Below, piece after piece: positions 34,308 to 43,090 of a stretch of 64,000 nt of DNA (positions are counted from its first letter, which is position 1; every line of letters starts with the position of its first letter). This DNA is from Curtobacterium sp. SGAir0471 (lineage in GTDB: Bacteria > Actinomycetota > Actinomycetes > Actinomycetales > Microbacteriaceae). The stretch is taken from the NCBI RefSeq assembly GCF_005490985.1, contig NZ_CP027869.1, positions 992,001 to 1,056,000 of the forward strand. The letters are read 5' to 3'. The position numbers were made by a program, and so were the translations under genes. The notes under the pieces are model-generated. The model made no database searches. It saw nothing but the letters and a program-made list of their open reading frames with translations, and was not told the origin of the DNA.

Positions 34308-35662
34308 TGCGCTTCGGTGTCAACCACACCCCGTCGGTCGGCTGGTTCCACTCGTGGCTCGACTTCTCGCCGTCGGACACCGCGCGCGACATGGAGCAGA
34401 TCGCGTCGCTCGGTGCCGACCACGTGCGGGTCTTCCCACTGTGGCCGGTCGTCCAGCCGAACCGGACGCTCATCCGGCGGGCCGCCCTCGACGACGTCGC
34501 GACCGTGGTCGACATCGCCGGGTCGTTCGGTCTCGACGTCAACGTCGACGCGCTGCAAGGGCACCTGTCGAGCTTCGACTTCGTGCCGTCGTGGCTCGAC
34601 AGCTGGCACCGGCGGAACATGTTCACCGACCCGGAGGTGGTCGCCTCGACGGCGGCCTACGTCGAGGCGCTCGCCGCGGCGGTCGCCGACAAGCCCAACC
34701 TGCTCGGCATCTCGATCGGCAACGAGGTCAACCAGTTCGCGCACGCACCGCACCCCGCTCCGCACGACACCACGGCGGCGCAAGGACACGCATGGGCGGC
34801 GGCGATGGTCGCGGCCGCCCGGCGTGGACTGTCGGCCGGCCGGGAGGCACGCAGTACCTCCGCCCAGACGGTCGCCACCGGTGCCGGGTCGCGTCCGACC
34901 CCGCTGGTCACCGTCGCGCAGTACGACGCGGCCTGGTACGACGACGCGCAGCCGTTCGGTCCCGAGCATGCGGCGGACCACGGTGACGCCACGGTCACGC
35001 ACTCGTGGGTGTTCAACGGGGCCGCGGCCCTGCACGGTGCACTCGGCGCCGGGTCGGTGCGGCACGGGGAGTACCTGCTCCAGCTCGCCGCGGCCTGGAA
35101 CCGTGCGCCCGCTCGGCCGAACTGGCTGCAGGAGGTCGGCGCGCCGACGAACGTCGTCGACCCGGCCGACGCCGCGGCGTTCACCGAGCGGACCATCCGG
35201 CACGTCGCCGGCGCCCAGGACCTGCTCGGGGTGACCTGGTGGTGCTCGCACGACGTCTCCCGGACGCTCGCGGACTTCCCCGAGCTCGAGTACGACCTCG
35301 GGCTGTTCACCAACGACGGACGGCTGAAGCCCGCGGGGGAGGCGTTCGCCGCCCTCGCCCGGTCCGGTCTGCCCGCACCCGCGGCACCGCCGTCCACCGC
35401 GGTCGTGCTGGACGACGTGCTGCCCGACGGCTCACCCCGGTACGGCGTCCGTGCCGACTGTGCCCCCGGTGGCCGGTTCGCCGCCGCGTGGCTCGCCTGC
35501 GCCGAGTCCTCGGCGGACGGCCGCGGACCCCAGGTCGTCCTGCGTTCCCGACTGTCCGACACCGCGCACACCGTGGCCCGGGGCATCAGGAGCACCGTGG
35601 AGGTGCCCGACGACCTCGCCGGCACCGCGCTCTCGGTCGCGCACCCCGCGACCATGCCCTGA
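34307..35662 (+). CDS. GH5-type glycoside hydrolase, probably beta-mannosidase on Man-beta-1,4-GlcNAc
   Basis: 451 residues, no signal peptide, a TIM-barrel glycosidase. The acid/base Glu is in GISIGNEVNQF near residue 140 and the probable nucleophile Glu in NWLQEVGAP near 275. The opening MRFGVNHTPSVGWFHSWLDF and RVFPLWPVVQPNR resemble GH5 subfamily 18, whose Bifidobacterium member removes the core beta-mannose from Man-GlcNAc; this assignment is from memory and is an inference. It completes the pathway with GH38 and GH92. Near residue 180 a GREARSTSAQ stretch is encoded by a copy of the GGGAGGC element. ATG 34307 is coupled to the permease stop. Confidence 0.75.
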   Translation: MRFGVNHTPSVGWFHSWLDFSPSDTARDMEQIASLGADHVRVFPLWPVVQPNRTLIRRAALDDVATVVDIAGSFGLDVNVDALQGHLSSFDFVPSWLDSWHRRNMFTDPEVVASTAAYVEALAAAVADKPNLLGISIGNEVNQFAHAPHPAPHDTTAAQGHAWAAAMVAAARRGLSAGREARSTSAQTVATGAGSRPTPLVTVAQYDAAWYDDAQPFGPEHAADHGDATVTHSWVFNGAAALHGALGAGSVRHGEYLLQLAAAWNRAPARPNWLQEVGAPTNVVDPADAAAFTERTIRHVAGAQDLLGVTWWCSHDVSRTLADFPELEYDLGLFTNDGRLKPAGEAFAALARSGLPAPAAPPSTAVVLDDVLPDGSPRYGVRADCAPGGRFAAAWLACAESSADGRGPQVVLRSRLSDTAHTVARGIRSTVEVPDDLAGTALSVAHPATMP

Positions 35663-35712
35663 CGCTCCTGTCCCACCCGACCTTGCCCTGATCCGTCCCC
35701 CGGAAGGACCCC

Positions 35713-38700
35713 ATGCACGACGACATCCCGCTCACCACCGGACGCGCCCGACGGGTCCTCGACGAGCGGATCCTGCCCGCGGTGCACGCGACCGCGGTGC
35801 CGCTCGAGACCGCCTGGCACGAGCTGCCGGGGGAGCCGGTCCCGCCCGCCGCGGGTCTGCAGCTCGACTTCACGCCGTACGAGGTGGGGACGCCGTGGGG
35901 CGCGGCCTGGGGCACGACGTGGTTCCGGCTGTCCGGCACGGTCCCGCAGGAGTACGCCGGGCAGCGCGTGGAGGCGGTGATCGACCTCGGCTTCGACAAG
36001 AACATGCCCGGGTTCCAGTGCGAGGGGCTCGTGTACCTGGCCGACGGCACGCCGGTGAAGTCGATCAACCCGCGGAACCAGTGGGTGCTCGTCACGGAGC
36101 GGGCCGAGGGCGGCGAGACCGTCGAGCTGTTCGTCGAGGCCGCGTCGAACCCGGTGCTCCTCGACTACCACCCCTTCCTGCCGACGCAGGAGGGCGACGT
36201 GCAGACCTCGTCGTCGAAGCGGCTGTACACGAGCCGCCGCATGGACCTCGCGGTGTTCGCGTCCGAGGTGCACGAGCTGTCGCTCGACCTCGAGGTGCTC
36301 CTCGAACTGCAGGCGCAGCTGGCGGACGGCCCGCGGCGGATGCGGATCCTGCAGGCGCTCGACGACGCCCTCGACCGGCTCGACCTGCAGCACATCGCCG
36401 AGACGGCAGGGGACGCCCGCGCTGCGCTCGCCGACGTGCTCGCGGCGCCGGCCGACGCCTCGGCGCACACGATCTCGGCGATCGGCCATGCCCACATCGA
36501 CTCCGCCTGGTTGTGGCCCGTCCGCGAGACGATCCGGAAGGTCGCCAGGACGACCTCGACGATGACCGAGCTCATCGACCAGACCGACGACTTCCTCTAC
36601 GGCATGTCGAGTGCGCAGCAGTACGCCTGGATCAAGGAGCACCGGCCCGAGGTGTACGCCCGGGTGCGTGCCGCGGTCGAGGCCGGTCGCTTCCTGCCGC
36701 TCGGCGGCATGTGGGTCGAGTCGGACACGGTGATGCCGACGGGCGAGAGCCTCGTGCGGCAGTTCTCGCAGGGGCAGCGCTTCTTCGAGCGGGAGTTCGG
36801 CATCCGGCCGAAGGGTGTCTGGCTGCCGGACAGCTTCGGGTACTCGCCGGCACTGCCGCAGCTCATGCGCCGAGCGGGCTTCGAGTGGTTCTTCACCCAG
36901 AAGATCTCGTGGAACCAGGTGAACAAGTTCCCGCACCACACCTTCCTCTGGGAGGGCATCGACGGGTCGCGGGTGTTCTCGCACTTCCCGCCGATGGACA
37001 CGTACAACTCCCGGCTCTCCGGGGAAGAGGTGGCGAAGGCCGCCCGGCAGTTCCGGGAGAACCGCCTCGCCACGGGGTCGATCGCCCCGGTCGGCTGGGG
37101 CGACGGCGGTGGTGGCACCACGCGCGAGATGACCGGCACGGCCGCTCGGCTCGCGGACCTCGAGGGCAGCGCGAAGGTCCGGTGGGAGCACCCGGACGCG
37201 TTCTTCGACCGGGCGAAGGCCGAGCTGTCGAACCCGCCGGTGTGGGTGGGGGAGCTGTACCTGGAGCTGCACCGCGCCACGCTCACGAGCCAGCACCAGA
37301 CGAAGCAGGGCAACCGCCGGTGCGAGCAGCTGCTCATCGAGGCCGAGCTGTGGGCCGCGACGGCCGCCGCCCGCGTCGGGGCCGCCTACCCGTACGACGA
37401 GCTCGACGCCCTCTGGCAGCAGGTCCTCCTGCAGCAGTTCCACGACATCCTCCCCGGCACCTCGATCGCCTGGGTGCACCGCGAAGCGGTCGCGAAGTAC
37501 GCCGAGACGGCCGCAGCGCTGACCGCGATCATCGAGGACGCGCTGTCGGCACTCGCCGGCCCCGGAACGGAGACCGTCGTCGTCAACCCGGCCCCGGTCC
37601 TCCAGGCCGGTGCTCCCGCGCAGGGCGCGGTCCCGGCGGCCGACGTGCCCACCGCTGAGCCGGTCTCGCTGACCCAGCAGGACGGCGGGTACGTGCTCAC
37701 CAACGACCTGGTCCGGGTCGTCGTCACCGCGCAGGGCCTCGTGACGAGCGCCGTCGACCTGACCACCGGGCGCGACGCGATCGCCCCGGAGCAGGCCGCC
37801 AACCTGCTGCAGCTGCACCAGGACTTCCCGAACATGTGGGACGCGTGGGACGTCGACCGGTACTACCGGAACCGGACCGAGGACCTGGTCGTCGTCGACT
37901 CGCTCGACGCATCGGTGGACGCCGCCGGAGTTGCTCGCGTCGTCGTGTCGCGCTCGTTCGGTGACTCCTCCGTCACACAGGAGATCGTGCTCGCGCCCGG
38001 TTCCCGCACCCTCGAGTTCGACCAGACGACCGACTGGCACGAGACCGAGAAGTTCCTCAAGGTGGCGTTCCCGCTCGACGTCCGCGCCGAGCACACGATC
38101 GCCGAGACGCAGTTCGGCGCACAGAAGCGCGTCACGCACACGAACACGTCGTGGGAGGCCGCGAAGTTCGAGACGTCGATGCACCGCTACGTGCTGGTGG
38201 AGGAGCCCGGGTTCGGTGTCGCGCTCGTGAACTCCTCGATCCACGGGTTCGACACCACCCGGGACGCCGTCGACGGCCACGTCACCACGACCGTGCGGCT
38301 CTCGCTGCTCCGCGCGCCGCGGTTCCCCGACCCGGAGACCGACCAGGGCGTGCAGACGCACCGGTACGGCATCGTCGTCGGGACGGACCAGCTCGGTGCG
38401 ACCGCGGCCGGCATCGTGATGAACGCCCCGGCGCGGCGCGTCACAGGCGCCCACGGGTTCGAGCCGCTCGTGCAGGTGTCGGGGGACGTCGTGCTGTCGA
38501 GCGTCAAGCTCGCCGACGACCGCTCGGGCGACCTGGTCGTCCGCGTCTACGAGCCGAGCGGGCGACGGGGGACCGGCGGCATCGCCGTCGACGGGCCGTT
38601 CGGCGAACCGGCCGAGGTGACCCTGCTCGAGGAGGCTGACGACGCACTGCCGGGTGTCGCAGCGGTCACGGACGGTGTCGCCGCGTTCCCGGTGGACGCG

Positions 38701-38736
38701 TACGAGGTCCGGACCTTCCGCTACCCGCGCGGCTGA
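35713..38736 (+). CDS. GH38 alpha-mannosidase
   Basis: 1007 residues, the full length of bacterial cytoplasmic GH38 enzymes. The zinc/substrate motif GHAHIDSAWLWPVRET lies near residue 258 and the nucleophile Asp in LPDSFGYSPALPQ near 372; GDGGGGTTREM follows near 463. The C-terminal half is the beta-rich domain. GH38 removes alpha-1,3- and alpha-1,6-linked mannose (some alpha-1,2). No signal peptide, so it acts on imported oligosaccharide. GGAAGGA precedes ATG 35713, 50 bases after the GH5-type gene. A hairpin and three 24-base palindromes separate it from the endoglycosidase gene. Confidence 0.95.
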   Translation: MHDDIPLTTGRARRVLDERILPAVHATAVPLETAWHELPGEPVPPAAGLQLDFTPYEVGTPWGAAWGTTWFRLSGTVPQEYAGQRVEAVIDLGFDKNMPGFQCEGLVYLADGTPVKSINPRNQWVLVTERAEGGETVELFVEAASNPVLLDYHPFLPTQEGDVQTSSSKRLYTSRRMDLAVFASEVHELSLDLEVLLELQAQLADGPRRMRILQALDDALDRLDLQHIAETAGDARAALADVLAAPADASAHTISAIGHAHIDSAWLWPVRETIRKVARTTSTMTELIDQTDDFLYGMSSAQQYAWIKEHRPEVYARVRAAVEAGRFLPLGGMWVESDTVMPTGESLVRQFSQGQRFFEREFGIRPKGVWLPDSFGYSPALPQLMRRAGFEWFFTQKISWNQVNKFPHHTFLWEGIDGSRVFSHFPPMDTYNSRLSGEEVAKAARQFRENRLATGSIAPVGWGDGGGGTTREMTGTAARLADLEGSAKVRWEHPDAFFDRAKAELSNPPVWVGELYLELHRATLTSQHQTKQGNRRCEQLLIEAELWAATAAARVGAAYPYDELDALWQQVLLQQFHDILPGTSIAWVHREAVAKYAETAAALTAIIEDALSALAGPGTETVVVNPAPVLQAGAPAQGAVPAADVPTAEPVSLTQQDGGYVLTNDLVRVVVTAQGLVTSAVDLTTGRDAIAPEQAANLLQLHQDFPNMWDAWDVDRYYRNRTEDLVVVDSLDASVDAAGVARVVVSRSFGDSSVTQEIVLAPGSRTLEFDQTTDWHETEKFLKVAFPLDVRAEHTIAETQFGAQKRVTHTNTSWEAAKFETSMHRYVLVEEPGFGVALVNSSIHGFDTTRDAVDGHVTTTVRLSLLRAPRFPDPETDQGVQTHRYGIVVGTDQLGATAAGIVMNAPARRVTGAHGFEPLVQVSGDVVLSSVKLADDRSGDLVVRVYEPSGRRGTGGIAVDGPFGEPAEVTLLEEADDALPGVAAVTDGVAAFPVDAYEVRTFRYPRG

Positions 38737-38740
38737 GACC

Positions 38741-38774
38741 CCGCCGCCGGGACGCTCGGGTGTCCCGGCGGCGG
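38741..38774. terminator. Hairpin after the GH38 gene
   Basis: CCGCCGCCGGGAC pairs perfectly with GTCCCGGCGGCGG across an 8-base loop, directly after the stop codon. It may partly terminate the operon before the secreted enzyme. Confidence 0.7.
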
Positions 38775-38846
38775 AGCCGGACGGCTCGTGCCGTCCGGAG
38801 CCGGACGGCAGCAGCCGTCCGGTGCTGGGCGGCAGCAGCCGTCCGG
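38775..38846. repeat. Three tandem 24-base palindromic units
   Basis: Units at 38775, 38799 and 38823, each an inverted repeat around GCCGGACGGC...GCCGTCCGG (third copy starts TGCTGGGCGGC). They lie in the leader of the endoglycosidase gene, 24 bases before its ATG, and could form alternative RNA hairpins. Confidence 0.85.
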
Positions 38847-38869
38847 CCCACCACTCGATGAGGAGTGTC

Positions 38870-39772
38870 ATGCAGAAGAAGACGCAGATCGGCATCGTGG
38901 CGGCGCTCGCCGCGGTGCTCGCGGCCCCGATGATCCCGGCGGCAGCATCCGCCGCACCGTCCACCGCGTCCGCGACGAAGTCCGGCCCGACGAGCATCGC
39001 CTACGTCGAGGTCAACAACGACCAGCTCGCGAACGTCGGCCACTACCGGCTCGCCAACGGTGCGAACGCCTTCGACGTCGCGATCATCTTCGCCGCGAAC
39101 ATCAACCGCGACGCGGACGGTGACGCGGTGCTGTACGCCAACGAGAACGTGCAGCGCACGCTCGACGACGCCGCCACGCAGATCCGCCCGCTCCAGGCGA
39201 AGGGCATCAAGGTGTCGCTGTCGATCCTCGGCAACCACCAGGGCACGGGCATCGCGAACTTCCCGACGCAGGCAGCCGCCGAGGACTTCGCGGCGCAGGT
39301 CTCCGCGACCGTCGCACGGTACGGCCTCGACGGGGTCGACCTCGACGACGAGTACTCCGACTACGGCACGGACGGCACCCCGCAGCCCAACCAGCAGTCG
39401 ATCGGCTGGCTCGTCAGCGCCCTGCGCGCAGACATGCCCGGCAAGCTCATCTCGTTCTACGACATCGGCCCGGCGTCCGACGCCCTGTCGTCGTCGAGCA
39501 GCACGATCGGGTCGCAGCTCGACTACGCCTGGAACCCCTACTACGGCACGTACTCGGCGCCCTCGATCCCGGGGCTCGGCAAGGACCGGCTCTCGGCGGC
39601 GGCGGTCGACATCCAGAACACCCCGCGGTCGACGGCGGTCTCGCTCGCGCAGCGTTCGAAGGCCGACGGGTACGGCGTCTTCATGACGTACAACCTGCCC
39701 GACGGCGACGTGAGCTCGTACGTCTCCGGGTTCACGAACGTGCTCTACGGCCAGACCACGATCCACGAGTGA
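38870..39772 (+). CDS. Secreted Endo-H-type endo-beta-N-acetylglucosaminidase (GH18)
   Basis: 300 residues. A signal peptide (MQKKTQIGIVAALAAVLAAP, cleavage near AASA-AP around residue 28) and a single GH18 barrel. The catalytic DxxDxDxE is DGVDLDDE, Glu161 being the proton donor. The following YSDYGTDGTPQPNQ and LISFYDIG closely follow Streptomyces endoglycosidase H as I remember it. Such enzymes cut between the two core GlcNAc residues of high-mannose N-glycans. It has no wall anchor, so it is released. AGGAG before ATG 38870. It is the only secreted enzyme of the operon and supplies the transporter. Confidence 0.93.
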   Translation: MQKKTQIGIVAALAAVLAAPMIPAAASAAPSTASATKSGPTSIAYVEVNNDQLANVGHYRLANGANAFDVAIIFAANINRDADGDAVLYANENVQRTLDDAATQIRPLQAKGIKVSLSILGNHQGTGIANFPTQAAAEDFAAQVSATVARYGLDGVDLDDEYSDYGTDGTPQPNQQSIGWLVSALRADMPGKLISFYDIGPASDALSSSSSTIGSQLDYAWNPYYGTYSAPSIPGLGKDRLSAAAVDIQNTPRSTAVSLAQRSKADGYGVFMTYNLPDGDVSSYVSGFTNVLYGQTTIHE

Positions 39773-39784
39773 GGACGACGATCC

Positions 39785-42700
39785 ATGAGTGCTGAACGCC
39801 GTGGCGGCCCGACCGGCCCCGTGACCGCGGTCGCGGCCCGGAACGGGGTCGGGTTCGTCTCGCAGCAGGCGACCCCGATCGAGCAGACCGACCCGACGGG
39901 GACCGTGCAGGTCCTCGACGGGCATCGAGGTCACGACGTCGGGCCGACCGACGTCCTGACCTGGGTCTGGTTCCCGGAGCGGTCGCTGCCCGACGGGCGG
40001 ACCGAGCCGACGACCACGGACCTCGACCGGTTCTGGGCCGCCACGGCGTTCGCACTCGACGTCGTCTTCACCGACGGCACACGACTCAGCGCGGGCGGCG
40101 CCCGCGACCAGTACGACGACCTCGTCACCCCCGAGGCGCAGGACGACGCCCGCAAGCAGTGGGTCGACCAGTGGAACCGGCGGACCGTCGACCTGTCGGC
40201 GCACGTCGGCCGGACGGTGGACCGTCTGGAGGCGCGGCTCGGCCGAGCCGACCGGCCCACGCCCGACGACGACACCGGCAGGACCGTGCGCGGCTGGCTC
40301 GACGACGTCCGGATCGCACCCGCGGGGCACGCGACCGGTCACCTGCCGCAGGGCGCTCGACCGCTCGACCACGTCCGCACCACGCGCGGCACGCACTCGT
40401 CCGGCCGGTTCTCCCGCGGCAACACCGCGCCCCTCGTCGGGCTCCCGCACGGCGGCGTCCTCGGCCTGCCGATGACCGACGCATCCGACAGCCGGTGGCC
40501 GTACGCCTACCAGGAGCACAACCGACCGAGCGACGACCGGCCTGCGATCCAGGCGTTCGCGACGAGCCACCTGCCCTCACCCTGGATGGGCGACCGCGGG
40601 GTCTTCCAGGTGATGCCGTCGCCGCTCGCCGACCCCGACGTCGACCGGACCGCCCGCGCGCTCGGCTTCGACCGGGTCGACGAGGCCGACGGACCGCACC
40701 GCTACCGGGTCGCCCTCGACGACGGCGTCACCGCCGAGATGACCGCGGGGGAGTTCGCCCTGGGGTGGCGGTTCACCGGGGTCCGCAGCATCGTGCTCGA
40801 CCACCACGGCGTGCTCCGCTCGTGCACTGTGCGCATCGAGGACGGCACGGCGGTCGTCGACGTCCTGCTCGACGACCGCGCCGAGACACCACCGCACCAC
40901 GTGCACGTGCGGATCGGGAACGCGCTCGCCGACCGGACGACGTTCGTGGACGGCGAGCTCCGCGGCTGCATCGAGGTCGGCGGGGACACCGACGTGCTGC
41001 TCGGGATCTCGACCGTCTCCGCCGAGGACGCGATCGCGAACCTCGAGGTCGCGGGGGACGTCGACCGGATGCGTCGGCACGCCGAGGAACGCTGGACCGC
41101 CGCACTCGACACGCTGCAGGTCGGGGGCGCCACCGAGGACCAGCTCGTCTCGATCTACTCCGGGCTGTACCGGGCCTTCCTGTACCCGACGCGTGCGGGG
41201 GAGACCGCGCTGACCGGGGCACCACGGCACCGGTCGCCGTACGGGGAGGTCCTGTCCGAGCCGATCCGCGACGAACCAGGACCCGAGGTCGTGGACGGCC
41301 CGCTCACCACCACGAACGGGTTCTGGGACACCTACCGGACCGCGTGGCCGCTGCTCGCGCTCCTCACGCCGGACACCGCGGCGGACCTCGCCGAGGGGGT
41401 CGTCGCGCACTTCACCGACGGTGGGTGGACCCCGCGCTGGAGTGCACCCGGCGCCGAGGACGTCATGACCGGCACGACGAGCGACACCGTGTTCGCCGAC
41501 CTCGTGGCCAAGGGGATCGACGGGTTCGACGTCGGTCAGGCCTACCGGTCCGCGGTGCGCAACGCGACCGTCCCGTCGCCGGACCGACGCGTCGGACGGA
41601 AGGGGAGCCTCCCGGGCGACCTCCGCGGGTACGTCGACACGGCGACCGGCGAAGGGATGTCCTGGACCCTCGACGCCGCGATCAACGACTGGGGTGTCGC
41701 CGTCCTGGCGGACGCGATGGCGACGCGGGCCGCGGCTGCCGGCGACCCGGACGGCGAGCGGCGGTACCGGGCGGAGCACGAGTGGTTCGCACGCCGCTCC
41801 TTGCGGTACCGGAACGTCTTCGACCGGGAGCGCGGGTTCTTCATCGGCCGCACACCCGACGGTGCCTGGCGAGCGGGCGACGACTTCGACCCCGACGTCT
41901 GGGGCGGCGACTACACCGAGACCAATGCCTGGGGGACGATGTTCACCGCGCCGCACGACGGTGCCGGGGTGGTCGACCTGCACGGCGGACCGGCCGGCTT
42001 CGACGACGCCGTCGCTCGGTTCCTGCAGCGGCCCGAGACCGGTACCACCGACCGGTCCGGGTCGTACGGGTTCGCGATCCACGAGATGACCGAGGCGCGC
42101 GACGTGCGGATGGGGATGCTCGGCCTGTCGAACCAGCCGGCGCACCACATCCCGTTCTTCCCGATGTTCACCGGACGACACGACGACGCGCACCGCATCG
42201 TCCGCGAGTGCCTCGACCGGCTCTTCGTCGGTTCCGACCTCGGGCAGGGGTACCCGGGTGACGAGGACAACGGCGAGATGAGCGCCTGGTACGTCCTCGC
42301 CACGATCGGCCTGTACCCGCTGGCGCCGGCGACCGGCACCTACGTGCTCGTCCCGCCGTCGGTCCGGCGGACGGTGCTGCGGCGGCCTGGAGGCGCGACC
42401 ACCGTCATCGAGACCGCCGGCGACGGGCGGTTCATCGCCTCCGTCACGGTCGACGGCGACCCGTGGGAGTCGATCAGCATCCCGCACGCGGTCGTCGTCG
42501 GGGCATCGTCGATCGTGGTGGAGCTGTCGGCGACCGCTACCGGGTGGGCGTCCGACACCCGACCGGTCTCCGCGTCGGAGCTGCACGGCTTCCTGGACAC
42601 CCCGGACGACGTCCTGCCCGTCGGGGCATCGCCGCTCACCGACGACACGGGGCTGACCCGTGTGGCGCTCGCCGCGGGGGAGTCGGTGTCCGTGCCGGTC

Positions 42701-42955
42701 ACCGCCCCGAGGACGTCCCTGGTCGCCGTCACGGTGGCCGAGCCGGTCACCGCGTCGTGGCGCACGGTGCTCCGTGACGCGGGCGGCACCGTCGTGCACG
42801 ACGTCGAGGAACACGACGCGGCGTTCAGCTGGACCGGGCAGACCCGCGTCTTCCGGTTCGACGGTGGCGCGGTCACCGACGGGACCCTCACGCTCGAGGC
42901 CGCGACCCCCGTGGTGCTGACGCAGCTGCAGCTCATCGCGGCCGACGGGGGCTGA
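39785..42955 (+). CDS. GH92 alpha-1,2-mannosidase (cytoplasmic)
   Basis: 1056 residues. Family landmarks are NGFWDTYRTAWPL near residue 513, LSNQPAHHIPFFP near 780 and GDEDNGEMSAWYVLATIGLY near 827, containing the catalytic Glu and the Asp pair of GH92, a calcium-dependent exo-alpha-mannosidase family acting on high-mannose N-glycans. There is no signal peptide, unlike many Bacteroides members, consistent with imported substrate. The extra N-terminal domain (1-250) is a beta sandwich. ATG 39785 is 13 bases after the endoglycosidase stop. Two in-frame GGAGGCGCG motifs (near residues 145 and 868) recall the dispersed repeat. Confidence 0.95.
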   Translation: MSAERRGGPTGPVTAVAARNGVGFVSQQATPIEQTDPTGTVQVLDGHRGHDVGPTDVLTWVWFPERSLPDGRTEPTTTDLDRFWAATAFALDVVFTDGTRLSAGGARDQYDDLVTPEAQDDARKQWVDQWNRRTVDLSAHVGRTVDRLEARLGRADRPTPDDDTGRTVRGWLDDVRIAPAGHATGHLPQGARPLDHVRTTRGTHSSGRFSRGNTAPLVGLPHGGVLGLPMTDASDSRWPYAYQEHNRPSDDRPAIQAFATSHLPSPWMGDRGVFQVMPSPLADPDVDRTARALGFDRVDEADGPHRYRVALDDGVTAEMTAGEFALGWRFTGVRSIVLDHHGVLRSCTVRIEDGTAVVDVLLDDRAETPPHHVHVRIGNALADRTTFVDGELRGCIEVGGDTDVLLGISTVSAEDAIANLEVAGDVDRMRRHAEERWTAALDTLQVGGATEDQLVSIYSGLYRAFLYPTRAGETALTGAPRHRSPYGEVLSEPIRDEPGPEVVDGPLTTTNGFWDTYRTAWPLLALLTPDTAADLAEGVVAHFTDGGWTPRWSAPGAEDVMTGTTSDTVFADLVAKGIDGFDVGQAYRSAVRNATVPSPDRRVGRKGSLPGDLRGYVDTATGEGMSWTLDAAINDWGVAVLADAMATRAAAAGDPDGERRYRAEHEWFARRSLRYRNVFDRERGFFIGRTPDGAWRAGDDFDPDVWGGDYTETNAWGTMFTAPHDGAGVVDLHGGPAGFDDAVARFLQRPETGTTDRSGSYGFAIHEMTEARDVRMGMLGLSNQPAHHIPFFPMFTGRHDDAHRIVRECLDRLFVGSDLGQGYPGDEDNGEMSAWYVLATIGLYPLAPATGTYVLVPPSVRRTVLRRPGGATTVIETAGDGRFIASVTVDGDPWESISIPHAVVVGASSIVVELSATATGWASDTRPVSASELHGFLDTPDDVLPVGASPLTDDTGLTRVALAAGESVSVPVTAPRTSLVAVTVAEPVTASWRTVLRDAGGTVVHDVEEHDAAFSWTGQTRVFRFDGGAVTDGTLTLEAATPVVLTQLQLIAADGG

Positions 42956-43090
42956 CGCGCCACCGGTCGCGGCGGGTCCACCACGAGGGGGACCCGTCTG
43001 TACCCCGTTCGTGGGCTGTCGCGTCCTGGGGGCACGGGGTGGAATGGACGGTGCAGGACACCCCCTGCGTGCTTCACCCGGAGGAGCCGC

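Noticed and set aside
38741..38774. Hairpin as a strict end of the glycan operon
   Set aside because: Endo-H-type and GH92 genes follow in the same direction with a functional link and no new promoter that I could see, so only partial termination is likely.
34657..38997. A very long open frame on the minus strand opposite the GH5/GH38 genes
   Set aside because: Arg/Pro/Ala-rich reading with no domain, the usual shadow of GC-rich coding strands; the plus-strand GH38 motifs are unambiguous.
29979..42955. Recently acquired genomic island
   Set aside because: Base composition and codon use match the neighbours, and no integrase, tRNA scar or IS element is visible at the edges; the 29.9-31 kb border lacks such signs.
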